Program-made: the position numbers and the translations under genes | Shown here: positions 4,022 through 6,783 of the stretch, piece by piece | How the letters are laid out: each line of letters begins with the position of its first letter | How positions within the stretch are numbered: the first letter of the stretch is position 1 | Assembly: GCA_003105285.1 (NCBI GenBank) | Contig: PQAN01000092.1 | Location: 1-6,783 of the forward strand | Reading direction: 5' to 3' | Origin: Methylocystaceae bacterium | Lineage (GTDB): Bacteria > Pseudomonadota > Alphaproteobacteria > Rhizobiales > Beijerinckiaceae | DNA: 6,783 nt | The notes under the pieces: generated by a model | Told to the model about the DNA's origin: nothing | Databases searched by the model: none | What the model saw: the letters and a program-made list of their open reading frames with translations, nothing else

Positions 4022-6544
4022 TCAACGCCGCAGCAGCCTCTCGAGATAGTCGAGCTCTTCGGCCGGCCGCTCCGGCTGGCCGAGCCGGCGGCGCAGCTCC
4101 TCCTGCACGCGGCGCGCGCGCGCCGCCGACGGCAGCCCGAGAAGGTCATGACGCGAGCCGGAGCCATCCACGCGCCGGCGTCCGGACGGACGCCCGAGCG
4201 GATCGGCGCCCTCGCCCTGCCCCATGCCCTGCCTGCGCCCGCGCCGGCCGCTCTGGCCGTCCTCGCCCTCTTCGCCATCCTCCTGCAGGCGGGACGCGAG
4301 TTGATCGGCGCCGCGCCGCAGGGCTTGCAGAGCGCGGCCCTGCGCGTCGACCGCCCTGCCCTTGCCGTCGCCGCCGGGGCCGAGAGCCTTCTCGGCCTCC
4401 TTCATGGCCTTGTCGGCGTCGGCCAAATCCTGCGGCGTCTCCTCGCCCGAGCGCCTCAGGCGGTTCTGCTGCTGCTCGAGCTTCTCTCGCAACGCCTGCT
4501 GACGCGCGCGCATCTCGCGGGCGCTCTCATCCTCGGAAGGCGCCCCCTTTCCACGCCTCGCCTCGCCGCCGCTCTGCGGGCTTCTGTTGGTGTCGTCGCG
4601 CAATTGCTGCTGCTCCCGCGACAGGCGGTCGAGTTCGTCGAGCGCATGGGACATTTCGCGGGCGGCCGGGTTCGCCTCGCCGGCGCGCGCCGACTGGAGG
4701 TTTTCCAGCATGTCCTGGAGGTCGTCGAGCAGCCGTTGCGCCTCGGCGAAGTCGCCGGACTTCTCGGCCTTTTCGATTTCGCTCAGCATCGACTGGATAT
4801 CTTGTTCGCTCAGCGTGCGTTGGCCGCTCTCGCCCGGCGCCGCTCTCGGCGGCGCCTCGCGCGGACCCTGCTGCGCGAGGGCGGCCAGGAAATTGTCGAG
4901 CGCGCGGCGCAGCTCCCCGTTCAATCTCTCGAGCTCCTGCTCGTCCGCGCCGCGCGCCAGAGCGTCGCGCAAGTCCTTCTGCGCCGCGCGCAGATCGCGC
5001 TCGGCCTGGGAAACATCGCCGTCCTCGAGACCGAGCGCCATGGACCAGAGCAGATCTGCGACGTCGCGAAGATCGTCGTCGCCGCGCGGACGCTCCAGCC
5101 GGCGCTTGGCGGCGCTCAGGCCGAGATAGACGGAGGACGGCGTCTGGAACAGCTCCGGCCCGAGCGAGAGCGCGCCGAGCGCCACGCGCACCCTCGCATA
5201 ATGATCGGCGTCGAGCGCGAGGCGGCGGCGCTGCTCGGCCAGCGCCCGCGCGAGAGGCTTGGCGAAATGGCGCTGCGGCAAAACGATGTCGAGCGGCGCC
5301 GAAGCGCCCTCGTTGCCGCCTTCGTCATGCACGACCAGAGTCATGGCCACGCGCGCGCCGGCCCAGGGGTGATCCGCCAGATCGAGCGTCGCGCGGCTCT
5401 CGCCGAGGCCGGCGCGCGTCGGCGGCAAGGCGAGCGCGAGACGCGGCGGCGGATAGAGGGCGCGACCCGTCGAGGGCTCGCCGGGGATGGCCGAAGGCGC
5501 CGCCACGGCCTCGGCGGCGATGACGCCGTAATCGTCGTCGACGCGAAAACGAAGCGTCATCGAGCCGCGCGCATTGTTGCGCGGCTCCTCCACGAGCTCG
5601 ATCGTCGGCGGGCGATCGGCGATGGCGACGAGATCGAAGGTCGAGGGGCCGGGGGCGCCGCGTAGACTCAGCCGGGCGTCGCCCGTGAGCTTGAACCTCT
5701 CTTCCCGCTCTTGGTCCCCCGCCCGTCGCGGCGCGCCCTCGATCGCGGCGAGGCCGCCGCTCGCCTGCGCATTTGCGGCGCGATCGCCGAAGCTGCGGAC
5801 GATCAATATCGAATTGACGGGGGCTGCTACGGCGGCGGCGTCCGTCGCCGCGTCTCGTTGCGACAAGACGATCGGCGGGCGCCCGGTATAGGCCGGCGGC
5901 TCGAGCCAGGCGTCGACCCTCCGGCTCGCGCCGGCGGGGCCGATCACGCCCCAGTCGAAAGCGGCTTCTATGCGCGCTCGCCGATCGGGTCCGGCGACGA
6001 AGCCGGCGGCGAGCGCGGCGACGAGCGCGAGGGCGCGGAGCGCCAGCGGATCGCGCTTTGCGACGCCCGGAGCCGGCGGCGCGACCGCGACCATGCGCAG
6101 CTTCGCCTCTAGCCGGCGCCGATGCAGCGCCCACAGCATTTGCGTCGCCGCCTCGGGAGAGGCGCCGGCGAGCGTGTCGTCCAAGGACGAGGCGAGCCGA
6201 TGCTCGGCGCCGGGCGCCGCGTCCAGCCGCGCCAGCGCCTGCTCGCGACGCGGCGCCCCGGCCGCGAGACCGCGCGCGAGCGCAAACAGAGCCGCCGCGG
6301 CGAAGCCGACGACGCCGAAGACGCGGCCCGACGCGCCGATCTCCAGCCAGAGCCCCGCCCAGGACAGAGCGAGAAAAAAACCCAGCAGAGTCAGGAGCGC
6401 GACGAGGATCCGCCAGGCTCGCTCGAACGCCAGCATGGCCAATGAGCGGCCGACGAGACGCTCCAGCGCCGCGGACCGCGCCGCCCTCCCCCGCCCCGGA
6501 ACCGAGCCGGGCCTGTTCTTTCGGCGCAGCGAAAAGTCTTTCAT
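4022..6544 (-). CDS. TIGR02302/DUF4175 family membrane protein with long coiled-coil region
   Basis: This encodes 840 residues, the usual size for the family, whose function is unknown. The N-terminus is basic. TM helices lie at about 45-68 (LVALLTLLGFFLALSWAGLW), 74-92 and 167-185. Between the second and third TM is a cytosolic-type segment, EHRLASSLDD (114-123). After the third, a probably periplasmic beta-rich region (205-422) contains WLEPPAYTGRPP, RPPTIELVEEP and the Ig-like RFRVDDDYGV (332-341). Residues 430-760 are helical and rich in Glu, Gln, Arg and Leu, with heptad-like stretches (REQQQLRDD, REKLEQQQNRLRR), interrupted by Gly/Pro/Ser-rich linkers. A Gly/Gln/Arg-rich linker (757-795) leads to a conserved-looking tail (LLGLPSAARARRVQEELRRRL...LDYLERLL, 801-838). 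I chose ATG 6544, which has GAGG 6 bases upstream; an adjacent TTG at 6547 would add one residue. No enzyme motif is visible. The architecture suggests a cell-envelope scaffold, which is inference. Confidence 0.85.
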   Translation of the reverse strand: MKDFSLRRKNRPGSVPGRGRAARSAALERLVGRSLAMLAFERAWRILVALLTLLGFFLALSWAGLWLEIGASGRVFGVVGFAAAALFALARGLAAGAPRREQALARLDAAPGAEHRLASSLDDTLAGASPEAATQMLWALHRRRLEAKLRMVAVAPPAPGVAKRDPLALRALALVAALAAGFVAGPDRRARIEAAFDWGVIGPAGASRRVDAWLEPPAYTGRPPIVLSQRDAATDAAAVAAPVNSILIVRSFGDRAANAQASGGLAAIEGAPRRAGDQEREERFKLTGDARLSLRGAPGPSTFDLVAIADRPPTIELVEEPRNNARGSMTLRFRVDDDYGVIAAEAVAAPSAIPGEPSTGRALYPPPRLALALPPTRAGLGESRATLDLADHPWAGARVAMTLVVHDEGGNEGASAPLDIVLPQRHFAKPLARALAEQRRRLALDADHYARVRVALGALSLGPELFQTPSSVYLGLSAAKRRLERPRGDDDLRDVADLLWSMALGLEDGDVSQAERDLRAAQKDLRDALARGADEQELERLNGELRRALDNFLAALAQQGPREAPPRAAPGESGQRTLSEQDIQSMLSEIEKAEKSGDFAEAQRLLDDLQDMLENLQSARAGEANPAAREMSHALDELDRLSREQQQLRDDTNRSPQSGGEARRGKGAPSEDESAREMRARQQALREKLEQQQNRLRRSGEETPQDLADADKAMKEAEKALGPGGDGKGRAVDAQGRALQALRRGADQLASRLQEDGEEGEDGQSGRRGRRQGMGQGEGADPLGRPSGRRRVDGSGSRHDLLGLPSAARARRVQEELRRRLGQPERPAEELDYLERLLRR

Positions 6545-6590
6545 CAAGTCCCTCGAGCCGAGAGGCGCCTTGCCTACTTAGAGCGGGATG

Positions 6591-6614
6591 CGCCGCGAGC
6601 GGCGACGGCGTCGC
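6591..6614. repeat. Two adjoining GC-rich inverted repeats upstream of the TIGR02302 gene
   Basis: CGCCGC-GA-GCGGCG (6591-6604) and GCGAC-GGC-GTCGC (6602-6614) are both perfect inverted repeats. They overlap by three bases, so only one hairpin could form fully at a time. They lie 47-70 bases upstream of the TIGR02302 start, in its probable leader. They could affect translation or protein binding, or be incidental to the high GC content. Confidence 0.35.
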
Positions 6615-6622
6615 GGCCCCGT

Positions 6623-6651
6623 AGTCTACGCCATTTCATGCGGATCGGGAA
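6623..6651 (-). promoter_or_regulatory. Weak candidate promoter for the TIGR02302 gene
   Basis: On the minus strand, TTCCCG (6646-6651) and TAGACT (6623-6628) are separated by 17 bases. The -10 matches the sigma-70 consensus at four of six positions and the -35 at three of six. The position, 79 bases upstream of the start codon, is sensible, but the match is poor and an upstream gene beyond the right edge could instead drive transcription. Confidence 0.22.
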
Positions 6652-6726
6652 AATGAAGAGGCCGCGGCCGCCGCCCGGCGCGAATCGCGGCGACCGCCCT
6701 CCTTCAAAAAAAATTCAAGAAGGCTC

Positions 6727-6755
6727 TTGCGTAAAGTTCGAGCCTCGAATATTAC
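6727..6755 (+). promoter_or_regulatory. Weak promoter-like patch with a TTCGA-GCC-TCGAA dyad at the right edge
   Basis: This is one of the few AT-richer stretches of the window. TTGCGT (6727-6732) and TATTAC (6750-6755), 17 bases apart, are a partial sigma-70 match in the plus direction. The perfect 5+3+5 dyad TTCGA-GCC-TCGAA (6737-6749) fills most of the spacer, a typical operator position. No start codon follows before the window ends, so any gene served would lie to the right. Confidence 0.22.
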
Positions 6756-6783
6756 CACCTCCATCGACGGCGTCGCTGCCACC

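Larger units (their letters stand above)
6545..6783. other. Right-edge non-coding region
   Basis: These 239 bases hold the leader of the TIGR02302 gene, with the inverted repeats and weak promoter matches listed separately. They also include CCTTC (6701-6705) and GAAGG (6719-6723) flanking a 13-base A-rich loop; this lacks the stem-then-T order of an intrinsic terminator. Only short, codon-atypical frames cross it, and I see no convincing gene. Confidence 0.6.

Noticed and set aside
3794..5665. Long plus-strand open frame (623 codons) opposite the TIGR02302 gene
   Set aside because: Its composition is low-complexity Arg/Ala/Leu with no domain, and it crosses the ends of two well-supported minus-strand genes.
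6636..6764. Small minus-strand frame (42 residues, MEVVIFEARTLRKSLLEFF...)
   Set aside because: It uses ATA, TTA and GTA codons that are rare in the neighbouring genes, ends in low-complexity Arg/Ala/Ser, has no clear ribosome site and crosses the candidate regulatory patch. I cannot support it as a gene.

Overview
The window is high-GC DNA from what is probably an alphaproteobacterium of the order Rhizobiales, possibly a relative of Methylocystis or Methylosinus. This is an inference from three things: a TIGR02302/DUF4175-type membrane protein that is largely confined to that order, the adjacent HIG1-domain and PduO-type adenosyltransferase genes that are common in alphaproteobacteria, and a palindromic 'CGTCATTGCGAG...AGCGAAGCAATCCAG' repeat of a kind scattered through many of these genomes. 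No rRNA, tRNA, transposase or CRISPR array is visible.

Left part, plus strand (1-3102). The window opens inside a TonB-family gene (1-462, 5' end missing). It is followed after 22 bases by a small exported protein that is little more than a second TonB C-terminal domain (485-838). Next comes an exported protein with five Asp-box (BNR/sialidase-type) repeats and a conspicuous Cys/His cluster (859-2124). These three genes are tightly packed and are probably one transcript. A short DUF6429-type gene follows (2180-2521), whose 3' end runs into a REP-like palindrome (2448-2523). Then comes an exported TlpA/ResA-like thioredoxin with a CPAC active site (2596-3102). Apart from DUF6429, every product is predicted to work in or across the periplasm: TonB-type energy coupling, a Cys-containing propeller, and a thiol-disulfide oxidoreductase. 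A shared role in uptake or handling of a metal or other TonB-dependent substrate is possible but unproven.

Right part, minus strand (3148-6544). In transcription order (right to left) there is a long three-TM, coiled-coil protein of the TIGR02302/DUF4175 type, then a 63-residue HIG1-type twin-transmembrane protein, then the PduO-type ATP:cob(I)alamin adenosyltransferase, which converges on the thioredoxin gene with 45 bases between stops. HIG1 and the adenosyltransferase lie 16 bases apart and look co-transcribed.

The right edge (6545-6783) has no convincing gene. It holds the leader of the TIGR02302 gene, with GC-rich inverted repeats, and a more AT-rich patch with a small dyad and a weak promoter-like match that could serve a gene beyond the window.
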